The notes under the pieces are model-generated. The model saw only the letters and a program-made list of their open reading frames with translations. It was not told the DNA's origin and did not search any database. A DNA stretch of 64,000 nucleotides. Source: Tomocerus qinae. Its lineage: Eukaryota; Arthropoda; Collembola; Entomobryomorpha; Tomoceridae. Below are positions 52,901 through 64,000 of the stretch, piece after piece (positions within the stretch are counted from its first letter, which is position 1; each line of letters opens with the position of its first letter). The position numbers and the translations under genes are program-made. The stretch is taken from contig CM034546.1 in NCBI GenBank assembly GCA_020055645.1, positions 98,208,001 through 98,272,000 of the forward strand. The letters run 5' to 3'.

Positions 52901-53180
52901 GATACTTCAAATAGTGCAAATAGCAACGAAAATCTAGTCAAGGTATTGCAAAATCAATTAAAGCAAATCTGGATATAATGGGAACATTTCATGTTAACAT
53001 ACAAAATGATGCAATTAAATAAGTGTCGTATCTTACTCTGTGACAATCCGTTGAAAGCTCATAAAGCCACAAAGGCACATCAGCCATGGAATATACATTA
53101 ACCCAAGCTTGGTCAATATCCAACTCGGAGATGTTAAAATGTTTGAAGATAGAAACGCTCGGAACTTCAATCCAAGACAT
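46908..53180 (-). CDS. HGSNAT: Heparan-alpha-glucosaminide N-acetyltransferase-like protein, copy A
   Basis: Eleven exons: 53180-53037, 52641-52514, 52044-51917, 51645-51391, 50901-50676, 49143-49036, 48914-48647, 47933-47812, 47715-47555, 47473-47275 and 47202-46908. They give 677 residues (human 663). HGSNAT is a lysosomal multipass enzyme. It carries acetyl groups from cytosolic acetyl-CoA to the terminal glucosamine of heparan sulfate. A luminal Cys-containing N-domain comes first ([21 protein letters not shown]). The first membrane helix is near residues 134-151. A cytosolic Ser/Gln-rich linker of about 130 residues follows, then [10 protein letters not shown] and [10 protein letters not shown]. 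His315 in FEHATWDGL corresponds to the active-site His of the human enzyme. Other blocks are [39 protein letters not shown] and [12 protein letters not shown]. No classical signal peptide precedes the N-domain. Confidence 0.93.
48289..48614. mobile_element. Foldback/MITE-like element in intron 7 of HGSNAT-like copy A
   Basis: Two 55-base inverted arms, 48296-48350 and 48553-48607, match at 53 of 55 positions and contain repeated ACTCCTAAA units. They enclose about 200 AT-rich bases. Weaker matching extends the ends to about 48289 and 48614. An 11-base direct repeat TCGACAGTAAT lies just outside on both sides (48273-48283 and 48618-48628), a possible target duplication of the size seen in Mutator-like elements. 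The element sits about 30 bases inside the intron from the exon 7 donor at 48646. Confidence 0.75.
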
Positions 53181-53239
53181 TTTGAGAACTTTCTTATGAA
53201 ACTTACTTTATGGCCATAAACAAAAAAAATCAAGTCAGC

Positions 53240-56200
53240 TAAGCTCCGTCGTTATCTCAGTGTCATTACTCACACTATCAGGAAAACATACTTTTGTGTT
53301 TTTGAAATAATGCTGGTTAATTATCGCCAACAACAATCAACAGCTCACAATAACTTACATTGTAAAGAGATGTAAACATGTATCTCACTTTGGTTACTGT
53401 TGAAATGTGCTTTGAGGGTTTGAACTCATAAAATATGTAGTAAAGAGTGAAAAGAGAAATGACAATTGGAGAATTGGATGAGTGTGTAGCACAGACATAA
53501 GTAAATGTATCACTAAAAATATTAAAATCACATTTGCAACAAACAAACCAGAAATGTAATAAGTAGTGGGTTAAGAGAGGTAACAGAAATGCGTCACAGA
53601 GAGTATCACTAAACAAATAAACTTGACATTTCAAACATGAAAGATTATGAAAAGTACAGTAGAACTGTTGCGATGAAGCATAAAAAGTTCTCTTTGCTAT
53701 CAGACACTACTTTCTGGTGTTTTATATGAGTATTGCCACATGCAGTACTTACACGTAGGCTTATTCACGTTTGTAATTAGTTCCACTCTGTTTCCCGTCG
53801 TGTCTCGTTTATCTCTCAACTGTAGCAACTGTTATTGTCTCACACACACAGAAATATTTTGTATTTAATAATATTGAGAATCACTTTATTTAATTAGGAG
53901 GAAAATATCGTCTCTCTCACTCGAGCACGTCTTTGTCCAGTAGTTGTAGTTATTACATTACAAATGTGTCAACCACAAGAGTCTAGAAGACTTTAGGAGA
54001 CGATGGGGAAATAATATTGAAGGATGTGTGTATATTAATGCATGTCTGTCTCAGTGATCAGACTGGCGATGAGTGGAGTTGAGTTTCCTTCTGTCGACTT
54101 ATGGTCTTAAAAAGTGGAAGGTAGTAGAAGGTATGTATGTGTTAGAAATGCTTACAACAGTTCATCAATGCACGTTAGTTCAGCTCAGTTCACTGTAGCC
54201 AAGGGCTTTAATTCTTTGTTATGTTATTTCTCTGCGACTGAGTTAGCTGATTGTGAGTTAAGCTGACACTTGCAGGTTGGAGGCACCCACTGACCTACAA
54301 ATGATGACTTGTCATATTATATTAATAATGTAAAGATGCCTATGCCTAAGTGGAAGTAGGTACTCAAGAATATCTCTGCTGCTTCACTCTCTGATATAAA
54401 CTGAGTTAGACTAGGCAGTTTCTCTTTGCATTCATTCCAGTCAAGTCTCACTCACTTATTGTTAGGCAGTAATCATCTTATTGTGAATGTCCTATTCAAA
54501 TCCACATACCACTAATACAATACAACTTTTACACACAAATATACACATGTAGCCACACAATTACACTGCCTTTGTTGCTCAAACAATATAATGCAATTGT
54601 GTCTATACTCTGTACATGCATAATAAGACTGCATATTATTATGTGCATAACTACTACTTACAAAACACGTATGTGAAGTGGCAGATAAGCGAAAGCTGCT
54701 CTTCTCCTAAGCATTTCTAGTTTCATCTTAACAGTAACTTTGATTTTTATAATTAATATCGAGATGAAGTTACGTTACTAATTTCTTTTTGTGTCTTGAA
54801 CACTTTTTCAAGTAGTAACATCTCTAAACTAACAGTTCCTTATGACTGACTATAATTAGTATAAGTCAAGCGAGCAAGTATATCTCTTGTAATTATTATG
54901 AGTATAGATGTATAAGGCAGTGATGTATTCATCAAAGTACAAATAGAATTAAGGGTCAGAGTTGCAGCTGCACAGATTTTCTTTTTACGTTTGTTTGCAC
55001 TTGTTGAGGTAAATAAGAAAAAGCGACAATCACCTCGGCTTCAACTTGAATTAAAATCTTTGCACACATGCACATAACCTGTTCTGCTCCCGACTAAATA
55101 GCCAAGTCAGGCCTTATAAATCCAAGACTTAACTCTGACAATTGTATTCTCTATTTAACTCAAGTTTTAAGACATGTGTTTAACATCTTCTACTATTGCA
55201 TGCTGTGGAGTGCTTATCGTATTTCATGACATGGTTCATGTGTAATTTATAGAATGTCATATTAAGAATTTATGACTGCAATTGTCATAAATGTGTATGT
55301 ACAAGTACTAGTGTAATATTTAGTGCATTAAGGTACAATGCATACATATACTTTTATTACCGCTGTTTTATATTTCTTTTTATGTGTTTCTCGAACTGTC
55401 TGAGTCTAGTTTATCCTTTAGAATTGCCTTAATTTTAATGCGCTTATTGGGTCTTTGAAAAATGTTAGTTTAGTACCTAGCAGAATAATATTTTGTTCAT
55501 TTTGCTCCTGCAGCATCTTTTTGTGTACAAAGTTGGATTATTTTATTTACTTCTTTAATGGTAAGAAGATACTCCATTAAGAATAGTAGAAGGCTCAAGG
55601 GGAGATTCACACATGTGTCTCCTTTTTCCAAAAAAAAATTGTAATGCAAACTGTATTTAGCTCAGGTGGGAAATTAAAGGGGAATGGTACTTAGGAGAAT
55701 GGACTCGGCTATTAATCTAATTGTATAATGGACCTGCTAGGCTGGGATGGTCAGACCTTTTACAAAAATTCTCTCCAATCTAAAGCTTACCATTAGGGAT
55801 TCAATCAGACAGCTTTGTTTCCCAACGTTTCTTGAAGATAATGAATGTGTGTGTAAGTACCTTAAGACCTACATAGGATTAATAAGCTCTATGACTAAGC
55901 ATAGCAAATACCTCTGTGAAAAGGTTCATTCAACAATAACAAAGATTCGTGCGTATTTCTTAATTTTATGTTTTATGTATATAGAATTGGCGAGGATGAA
56001 TCGTTTACTAGAAAATGGGTTGAATTTGAATATGTATCATGTAAGATGATTTCATAGAAAAGAAAAGAAAGGGTTTAGCCTCAATGAAGTGGTGTAACAG
56101 GTTGGGTATGTTTTGTGAGGTACACTTGCGACGGTGAAGCTTGGAGTAATCCTATCGCAGAGTTATTACTATATAATAGTTCAAGTTTAACGAAATCAAT

Positions 56201-59200
56201 TGTATTATCTGCAGATTAGCACTAAGGAGGGAAGGAGCTTGGAGATTGAATTTTCTATGTGCGTATAGATATCGTTCAGTCAAGTATTAAACATTTTAAA
56301 GCTGTAATTTAGACGAAGACAAGACTACCAGCTTAGTTTAATTTACGTTTGTCCCACTGCCTCTATTTTAGTTTGGCTCCGTCTTATCTCTCTTTTGATT
56401 TACGCTCGCAGTAGTTGCAATATACACATGAATGTAGTAGCAACGTGTACTTAACAGATTTAATGTATTTAAAGTACTTAACAAAAAGCAGCAGAGGTAA
56501 AGGACGATTAGAGCGGGAGGACAAGTTGAAGGTAAATGCATAGGCTCTCGTGTTTGGGTTGAGGAATGCCATGTAACACAATGCACAGATAATTCATGAA
56601 CACTCACCACAATTACGATGCCAGCATTTTTATTCAATAACTGCGAATATTTGACATGCTTTGAATAGGGAATGGCCATTAGTATACAGGTTTACAATAT
56701 CCCTACGAATTGTAATGAATTATCTCCTCTGTGATTCTTATTCATTGCATTAACACTACATAACTTTACAATTTTACGATTGATTCAACCCTTTTCTGAA
56801 GAATTGCTCATTTAACTAAGATGTACGACATGACAAGTCACATCATGTTTATGTCACCTAAAATGGACATATTACGTATTTGTTTTATAGCAGGGCGTTT
56901 TAGAAAACTCATTCACTCGAATTTACAATGTATACCTATATCTGTATCTACTTACAAATGTGTGGTAAATACTTGTTTCTTACTATTTACTGATGAAATG
57001 CTAACTATCGTAGTTGGGTGTTGAAAACAATACTCAAACAAGATAAATATCAGTATAATTGATTTGCTTTGAACCTTGTCCAAGCTGTCAATCAAATTTC
57101 ATGTCACACCTTAGAGAAATCAATTAATATTTTCCCTTGAAAACAATAAAATCTCGATTACCTTGGATTGTTATCTTTCCGGAACTTAAATATGATTTAC
57201 TAACATCACTTTACCACATGACCAGAGTTTTATCGATTTCAAACTGTCGACCTGCTTAGTCTCTACTAATTTAAATACCAACTATCTATGGTCATGAATA
57301 TTTTATGCTTAGCTAAGCATAGTGCATAATACAATCAGTACAGGATTAGTAAAAACAATCTCAATGCAATAACGCGGTTTTTAATAAATATCAGGAAACA
57401 AAATTGATTTGCAAGCAGATTTTGTTTTCTAATTTTCCACCATGTACATATGGCTCAAAGACTTGTAGTTAGTAATGTTTGGGTCGTATTCACGACCTTG
57501 CAAAATCGTGAAGGTAGAGTTTATGTATTGTTCCAAATTCTTGGTTGGGGATTTTCCTACTTCTATCGTCAATGTTGTCACAAACTACATTCTAAATCTT
57601 TCTCAACTAAGTTAACGTGCCAAGAACATTCTCAAAATTCCTAATTGCTGTTCATCAAGTATATTTGTACATAATGATAGAGTAGAAATGGCATTACTCA
57701 ATTCATTGAGTATTTAATTGGACTTGGGGAATGTGAAAATGTCATTTATATCCAATAAGCATTTGACAGTTATGAATGGAGAGTAGCTACAAATACAGTT
57801 GGCAATGATAAGTTCAGGTGTTGTAAAATAAAAGCTGTCAACAATAACTTGCTTGTCGCTACTTTCATGTGTACCAGCTAATACGAAAGTAAATAGCAAT
57901 GTAAGTAAACTGTGCTAATTTTCCCCTTTCCTTTTTGCCAACTCATTCTCGATTCTACTCCGTAATAGCAGCAGCCGCGTCATAATACACTCCTAATACC
58001 TACGTAGACTACACAATATCAAAAAGGTCCAAACAGCCACAAGCATGTCATTAGTATTCTAATGAGATAGCAGTTGAATGAAAGTAAATCCGTTTCTATT
58101 CTATTAATGCACCACGCCCCAGGACAAGATGAATAAGACCATTTTCTAAATATAGATTAAGTACTATGTACAGAAGTAGGGATAGAGTAATTATTCTTGG
58201 CAAATGGGTACAAGCAAAAGTAACTGAACTACAGAGTAAAAATGTATTTATCGTGGAGCAATGGTCAAACCTTGAAAATTGATACGCTTAGCGTGCAGAG
58301 CAAGCAAGAGTCGCATGACATAGGAGATTACAAGTGATAAGGGAAATACACATCGAACAAGTGTTCTGATACAATTCCATATGCATGTGTGGGAGATTTT
58401 ACTTGAGATTGCACTAAAACTAAAAAATAGCCGTGAAGGTGTGTTCATTTATAAGTATTAATACATAATGCCTACCTGTGCACCTTCTCATCTACCCTTT
58501 CAGACTAATTGCTAAAATTAAAAAAAGTAACTATAATTAGACAGACTTCAGATTAAGGTCACACGTTGCGTCAATAAATTGACCTTTCTGAACACCTTTT
58601 TTGCTTGCTTTCATTGGCAGAATTACCTGGTGATGCAAATGCCCCTATCACTAACCATGAAAAATATATCTGCAATTTATAAGTAAAAGCAACACGTTTT
58701 TCTTCTATTCATAATGGCAGAAGTCCACTGTAATAAATAGATCACTGCCATTAGTTCAATGCAGCAAATTCAATAAGTTCGGTCCTTCGGGCGAGCTTAA
58801 AAAGCATTCTGAAACTTTTGATAGCTTTATCGGATAAAGGATTTAAGGAATATTTAAGGTAAATGCTTACGAATTCACTTACATGTTAAATTATATTCTG
58901 CTCATGACCTTAATTAAAAATGTTATGAAAAAGGTAACTGCATTTTCCATTTTATTAAGCTAAACGATTTGTGCGTACGTGCATAAAAATTATAGTTTGA
59001 TTTCATACTACTGAACTGACCTATGGCCAGGGCTACTTTATTTTTTTATTTCTTTCATAGAATTACGTATGGTTTTGTTGAGTTCTTCTGTAGTTGTAAT
59101 CTATGGCTGCTTTGGAACATCTATATATTTAATTTTGGTATTTTGTAAATTGAGATCAAAAATTCATCTGCTTCAAAATTAATATACCAAATATTCCACA

Positions 59201-59390
59201 GGTTAAGATATGCATAATGCGACGCTAATAAGCGCTGTAATGAACAATAGATTATCTAATAGTAAAGCGTAGTAGTTAATTTTATTACAATATCCCTATT
59301 TTAGTAAATCATATCTAGCCGACCCTGTTGTCTATATGATAGTCTAGATGATAGTTAGTGAAAAGAATCAGATTAAGTTTGAAATTGTGT
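53240..59390. other. Spacer between the two HGSNAT-like genes
   Basis: About 6 kb of AT-rich DNA that must include the 5' end and promoter of copy A. No second gene is recognised. A 100-codon ATG frame at 55747-56049 (+) and smaller ones match no family I know. No remnants of a third HGSNAT copy were noticed. Confidence 0.45.
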
Positions 59391-59399
59391 CTATTTCGC

Positions 59400-59405
59400 T
59401 TTATT
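59400..59405 (-). terminator. HGSNAT-like gene B polyadenylation signal AATAAA
   Basis: AATAAA on the minus strand only 8 bases past the stop codon of copy B, implying a 3' UTR of a few tens of bases. Confidence 0.5.
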
Positions 59406-59413
59406 TTAAATAT

Positions 59414-61955
59414 TCACAAACTCCAAAATATATTTCTTTTGTGAAGCCACATTGCAAAGAGTACCCATAAGGAAGTCCCCCAAAGAGACTCGACAAGAAG
59501 ACTGAAATGAGTTTTCATATCTCCATATTGAAAGTGGAACGGCAACATTAAATAACCGACACTGTGACCTACGTAAAGAAGTATCGAATTCATTCCCGGT
59601 TCCAAGAATGGTGTTCCTGACCACCAATTCTTCACATCAATAATGATGTACAGACACATCAGCAGAATTAGAGCAAAACTAGTTGTAACCAGTACAAAAC
59701 TCAGTGACCTGTTCAGAAAGGAACAGAAGTACTTTTTAACCATAATGTTATTTGTTGTAATTATCTTATAAAGGAAATAAATTCTGTTTTCACCTACATA
59801 TTTGCAAATAATATTATAGAATCGTACCATAAATTTTTGTTTACTGGTATCAAGCCTCCATTTTGCTTAGCACCGCATAATACTGCAGCTATTACTCCCG
59901 TTATAATTGCCCAAAATGTCCATCTAATCATTCTACTGAATGTTTCGCTATAGATATGCAAAGTGAATCCAGCTTGGACACCTAGCCAGACTTGAAACAT
60001 TGACGTTAGTTGACCAAGTAGTCCTTCAGGGTCATAAACTGAAGATTTGTAAGTGTAAAGAGCAGTCGGGAATTTAAAAATGTGATTTTCAGTCAAGATT
60101 TTTCTATCGATGTAACCTGCTGCTCCTCCAATGCAATAATCAGGGTAAGCATTATCTTCATGATAACCACCGGGACCCAAGTATCCGCTGTAAAGTAAAA
60201 TCCGCCACAGCTTATGAATGACAACATATTCACATTCAGCATGTATTAAATTTTATAGGCATATGTACGTACGTTGGGCACCCGGGCACTTGAAGGAAAA
60301 ATGAAAGTAGGCAGTGCAAAGCTAAGATTAAAAGTGCACCTATCCATCCTTTCCATAACAATGTAACATCTTTAACCACTTTCAATAATTTGTAATATTT
60401 CTGTAGAGGAAGAAAATTATAGTACATAAAATTTTTTTTCTATAATAGAAAAAATGTAAATGAAAGATAATAGAGTTTTGTATAATTAATCGCATTTTAG
60501 ATATTTTTGAAAGTAAGTGAATAAAACTCCATTACCGACAGTTTATAATTTTCTATTGTCGTGTTCGTATGGTCAACTGAAATTAGAGTAAGAGAAGCAG
60601 CTACAAAGTAACATAGTCCAAATCGCTGCAGAATTCCACAGATGCGAAATTCTTTGATGTTAGCAGGACCTCGTTTAGAATTCAGTATCAGACCAATCGC
60701 GACAAGTTTAAGAGAGCGTATTAAAATCCTGTAGAAAATTGTCTGCTTCGTTGCGTTTCTCTTCAGCTGGGAAAAAATTGACACCGGGATACATAACCCC
60801 ATGCAAAAAAGAAACCTAGCAGTAAACGTAATTAGAAACTTAAGACATTCCAATTCTTCATCTTTAGATCACTGCTACTGCTAAATGGTTATTTTAAAGT
60901 TTACCATGGGAAAACTAAATCTGCTATATAAAGTCCATCCCAAGTGGCATGTTCCATGAAGTAATATTTAGCTCCTCCATCGTTAACAAAGATCATTATC
61001 ACAATGGATATTCTTGTCATAAGATTACATAAAAGTACATGGAGATATTTAAAGTTTACAATACTTTATACTTCAAAATTTATTGGCCCATACCCACGAA
61101 AAACATCGATTGATCGCATTCTTTTTTTGCTAACAGTTTTTTTGGCTGGAGTTTGCTCTTCATTCGATAATGCGTTTATTTTACTTTTAGCAAATGTGTA
61201 CGAGCGTGAAATCATCCAAATCAGAAAGGGAAGTATCAAGTAGAACAGAACGGCGATTACAATTGCTATATGGAATTATAAATTTAAAATCTTAACTACA
61301 GTGCAGATTACATGAACTTTCAAGAGCTATTACGTAGGTAGATATTCACTGGCTCGACTTCCACAGTTACTCCGCATTCAGGTACGCTTTTGTCACCCCT
61401 TGCAAACAAATTGTAAACCCCAAATTCGTCAAATTTGGCTTCAACATCGCAAAATTTTGACCTGTAGGAAATCAAATTATTTCCTTGGAATTATTTTGAG
61501 CTTTTGCTTAGTGTTGGCGATCTGCTCTAATCACTCAACATCGTTTATTATGCCATGATTTATTTTTCTAATTACAAATCTTCATCTTTATACGATACGA
61601 CATCCGGACTTCCTGCAGAGCGAAATCGATATTTCAAAGCAAATTTTGTACTTTTGATCATTTTAAAAAGTTTTCCAGATATTACTTCATCAATTTTGAT
61701 GTATGGACACTGAAATTAGTGAATCCACGACACGTCAGACAATTTAGAGATTGCACTACATAAACAACGGAAATCTTCAAGAAATTAATTTGTGTATGTT
61801 ATAAAAGTACCTACCGTATAGCAATCTTCAGACAATTCATAAAGCCAGAGCTTTTCAGAAGTAGTTGAAACATTGACCCATGCTTCGTCTATATTTAATT
61901 CGGTGAGATTGAAATCTCCATGCACATCTACTACAGGTTGTTCAACCCAAGACAT
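59414..61955 (-). CDS. HGSNAT: Heparan-alpha-glucosaminide N-acetyltransferase-like protein, copy B
   Basis: Nine exons: 61955-61815, 61709-61576, 61461-61334, 61265-61094, 61012-60905, 60815-60536, 60400-60273, 60187-59828 and 59708-59414. They give 581 residues. The protein is a tandem paralogue of copy A with the same domain order. The start is MSW(V)E, followed by LNIDEAWVNV and DCYTCPY, then SKFCDVEAKFDEFG. A first membrane helix, RMRSIDVFRG and [10 protein letters not shown] come next. His213 in MEHATWDGL is the predicted acetyl-accepting active-site residue. Later blocks are GILQRFG, GCPTGYLGPGG, GYIDR, YDPEGLLG, PVNKNLW and PGMNSILLYVGH. It is shorter because the cytosolic linker after helix 1 is about 40 residues instead of about 130. 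Two introns present in copy A are missing. All key motifs are intact, so it looks functional, possibly with a changed location or substrate. Confidence 0.92.
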
Positions 61956-61959
61956 TGTT

Positions 61960-63050
61960 CAGTAGATAGAAAGAATACAAAATGATGGAAACGATAAAAG
62001 TCTAATAATAGTCTTTAAATTGGCATTTATTGTTAACCAAAGTGAGTACAAGACTTAAGTTTAACAAATCTATAATTCCACAATTGAAACTAAAATAACC
62101 ACTGACTTACTTTGTACAAACGCTACAAATAGTAAAACACTAATAATGAAATTTGTTACCATACAAGTATAAATGAAGTAAAATTACATGGCAGTGCATA
62201 TTTGGCATGCATATTTTGGTTTGGTACCTATTCAATATCCACTTTGTTGTGATGGTTAAGAAATTACTGCACACTGTGCACACACATTGATTTATTAATA
62301 TATCATTACCACTCCAGCGTTGCTACCGCTCTCTCTCTCCCTTATCAAGGCATATCGAGATAAATTTCAACAGAGGTATTTAATCATCTAATCATTCACA
62401 CTCTTGTCAATCTGTTTTATGCAACTAAAAGATTATGTGTCTCTTTAACCATTTTAATTTTTGGGACTGACACTGTAACCTCTAAATTGACAAACAAATA
62501 TTCTTGAGGAACAGTAACAAATTTTTACTTATTGCACGTTCCAAAGGCAAAAATTTGACAAATTGGAAAATTTAAGCTTTTTAGGTTATGAAGGCTGTTT
62601 TACTCTGTAGAGATAGCAATGACGCAACAGTATTTTAATTGTATATCATACTTTTCACAATATTCATGGTTATAATATAAATATAAGCTACCTATACGAT
62701 ACTTGCTTCATGTTTTTATTCTCATTACAAAAAACACATGAAAATGTATGAAAAAGCTAGAATCAGTTCCAACAAACAACTTTCATTTTTCAACGGACTT
62801 ACATATCGCCTATGTTTAATACCATGCATATAATATAGTAACCCTTTTGTTGAAAAATTCTTTACTTTACAAATACTTATTTTATGTACGCTAAATTGAT
62901 AGAGGCACTAGGATTAAGAAGTAGTATCAAGATCTAAAACAACATTGTGTGACTATTAGTAGTTATTATAATATACCCTCTGTATCATACAGTGTAGGAA
63001 ATAAGGCTTCTTGGTGCTGCAGGCAGTAACATCAAAGGACGAAGACACAA
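61960..63050. other. Intergenic region between HGSNAT-like B and SMARCB1
   Basis: Should contain the promoter of HGSNAT-like copy B and the 3' UTR of SMARCB1. No coding exon or RNA gene was recognised. The SMARCB1 poly(A) site is not obvious; a minus-strand AATAAA near 62716 is one candidate. Confidence 0.4.
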
Positions 63051-63057
63051 ATCAAGT

Positions 63058-64000
63058 TTACCATCCAGGGGTAGTATTAGCCAACCGCCTCATTCGTCTA
63101 AATAGTTTAATTATTTTAAAGCTTGGTATAAAAATTACAATATGTGTTAATTAAGAAAGTACAATCAAACAAACCTAGTGTTACGATCTTGATCTCTTAT
63201 TTTCTTCTCCATTTCTGCATCCGTCAAGGTCTCCAAGAAAGGTGCCCAATTATCTGACTCAGATGGATGCCTGAAAGGGATTTCAACGGTAGGCAATGGG
63301 GCTTCACTAAAAGCATAAGTTCTTTGATGCCATGAAATTTGTCCCCTGATGGAATACGCGATAGCTGTCACAAACTCCCCACCTAACCCAAGTTCGGCAC
63401 ATAGCTTCACTGCAAATTTTTCCGGACTATTTTCTTTTTCACTCATATCCCACTCTACTTGGTCGTTCAAACTGGTATTTCCAACATGTATATTTAGCTG
63501 AAATACAAAATGTTAAATCGATGAGTTAAATAATTAACTGACAATATATAACGATATATTGCATATAATCGCTTTAACATAAATCGTACTAGCCACCTTT
63601 ATAATAACGCGTTGGTCAGTTTGTTCTTCCAATAGATTGTCAGTTGGAAAGGCTTCGATTTGTTGACGAATTGATTGGGCGATAGCCGGGACAAATGTAA
63701 CAGTGTTTAATTCCAAGTCGTCACACAAAATTTCGGCAAATTGTTCAGGACTGATGAGAGTTTCTGTACAACACAATTATATGACTTGCATAAATTATCG
63801 GACAAAAATCAGACTTTTATATTGTTTATACTACTATTTTTTTCTATTTAAATTTGTATGTTATAGTAAGTTAATTATGACTTTAGCAATCTTAATCTCA
63901 CCATTTTTATTCCAAGTAAATGTGTCTCTCAATTTTTGGCCTTCTATTTCCATGTCCAGACGTATCGGAACTAGGACTTCCGGTTGCTGTGCATTATCAT
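63058..64000 (-). CDS. SMARCB1: SMARCB1/Snr1 (SNF5 core subunit of SWI/SNF), 3' part
   Basis: Four exons are in the window: 64000-63902 (cut by the window edge), 63763-63597, 63497-63175 and 63097-63058. Together they encode the C-terminal ~209 residues in one frame. SMARCB1 is a core subunit of BAF/SWI-SNF chromatin remodellers and binds the nucleosome acidic patch. Both SNF5 repeats are seen. The first has [28 protein letters not shown] and [14 protein letters not shown]. The second has [40 protein letters not shown] and [11 protein letters not shown]. The basic C-terminal helix [19 protein letters not shown] ends TTPGW, close to the vertebrate TAPAW end. The stop is TAA (63060-63058). The N-terminal winged-helix part lies beyond the right edge. 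Confidence 0.96.

Noticed and set aside
55747..56049. 100-codon plus-strand ATG frame between the HGSNAT copies
   Set aside because: No domain, no signal peptide and no relation to neighbours were seen. A single frame of this size can arise by chance in a 6-kb spacer.

Overview
This window is nuclear DNA of an animal. It is AT-rich and carries widely spaced, intron-rich protein genes with GT-AG introns. The protein set points to an arthropod: an NPC2-type lipid-binding protein, a C2H2 zinc-finger protein with a ZAD-like CxxC/CxxC N-terminus, and one-to-one orthologues of DCTN4, ZSWIM8, RpS14, PSMB4 and SMARCB1. A non-dipteran hexapod such as a springtail would fit, but the species cannot be fixed from sequence alone. 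No rRNA, tRNA, CRISPR, operon or prokaryotic feature was seen.

Layout from left to right. The first coding exon of an ETNPPL/PHYKPL-like PLP enzyme lies at 829-872 (-), with the rest beyond the left edge. DCTN4 (dynactin p62) is complete at 6176-8050 (-). A gene-poor stretch follows, then ZSWIM8 at 18223-26101 (-) in 13 coding exons. RpS14 (32821-34333, +) is transcribed away from ZSWIM8 and tail to tail with PSMB4 (36064-37352, -). A secreted NPC2-like gene (39401-40466, -) and a ZAD-C2H2 zinc-finger gene (43128-46368, +) come next. Two tandem HGSNAT-family transmembrane acetyltransferase genes follow (46908-53180 and 59414-61955, both -). The 3' half of SMARCB1/Snr1 (from 63058, -) runs off the right edge. 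I joined exons by hand. In every complete model the phases agree and the frame stays open: 522, 2140, 151, 252, 149, 792, 677 and 581 residues.

The genes are mostly unrelated housekeeping genes (dynein cargo adaptor, microRNA-decay E3 receptor, ribosome, proteasome, lipid transport, lysosomal heparan-sulfate turnover, chromatin remodelling). Only the HGSNAT pair is a clear cluster by descent.

The most striking observation is at the end of ZSWIM8. The conserved TGA stop is followed in the same frame by 236 further sense codons (18222-17515), which suggests stop-codon readthrough or an alternative C-terminus. Mobile-element structure is also clear: two inverted copies of a ~267-bp TA-flanked MITE (14834-15100 and 35690-35957), a 679-bp hAT-like MITE with a perfect 8-bp target duplication (34733-35411), a foldback element in an HGSNAT intron, and a probable third TA-flanked MITE (38492-38789).
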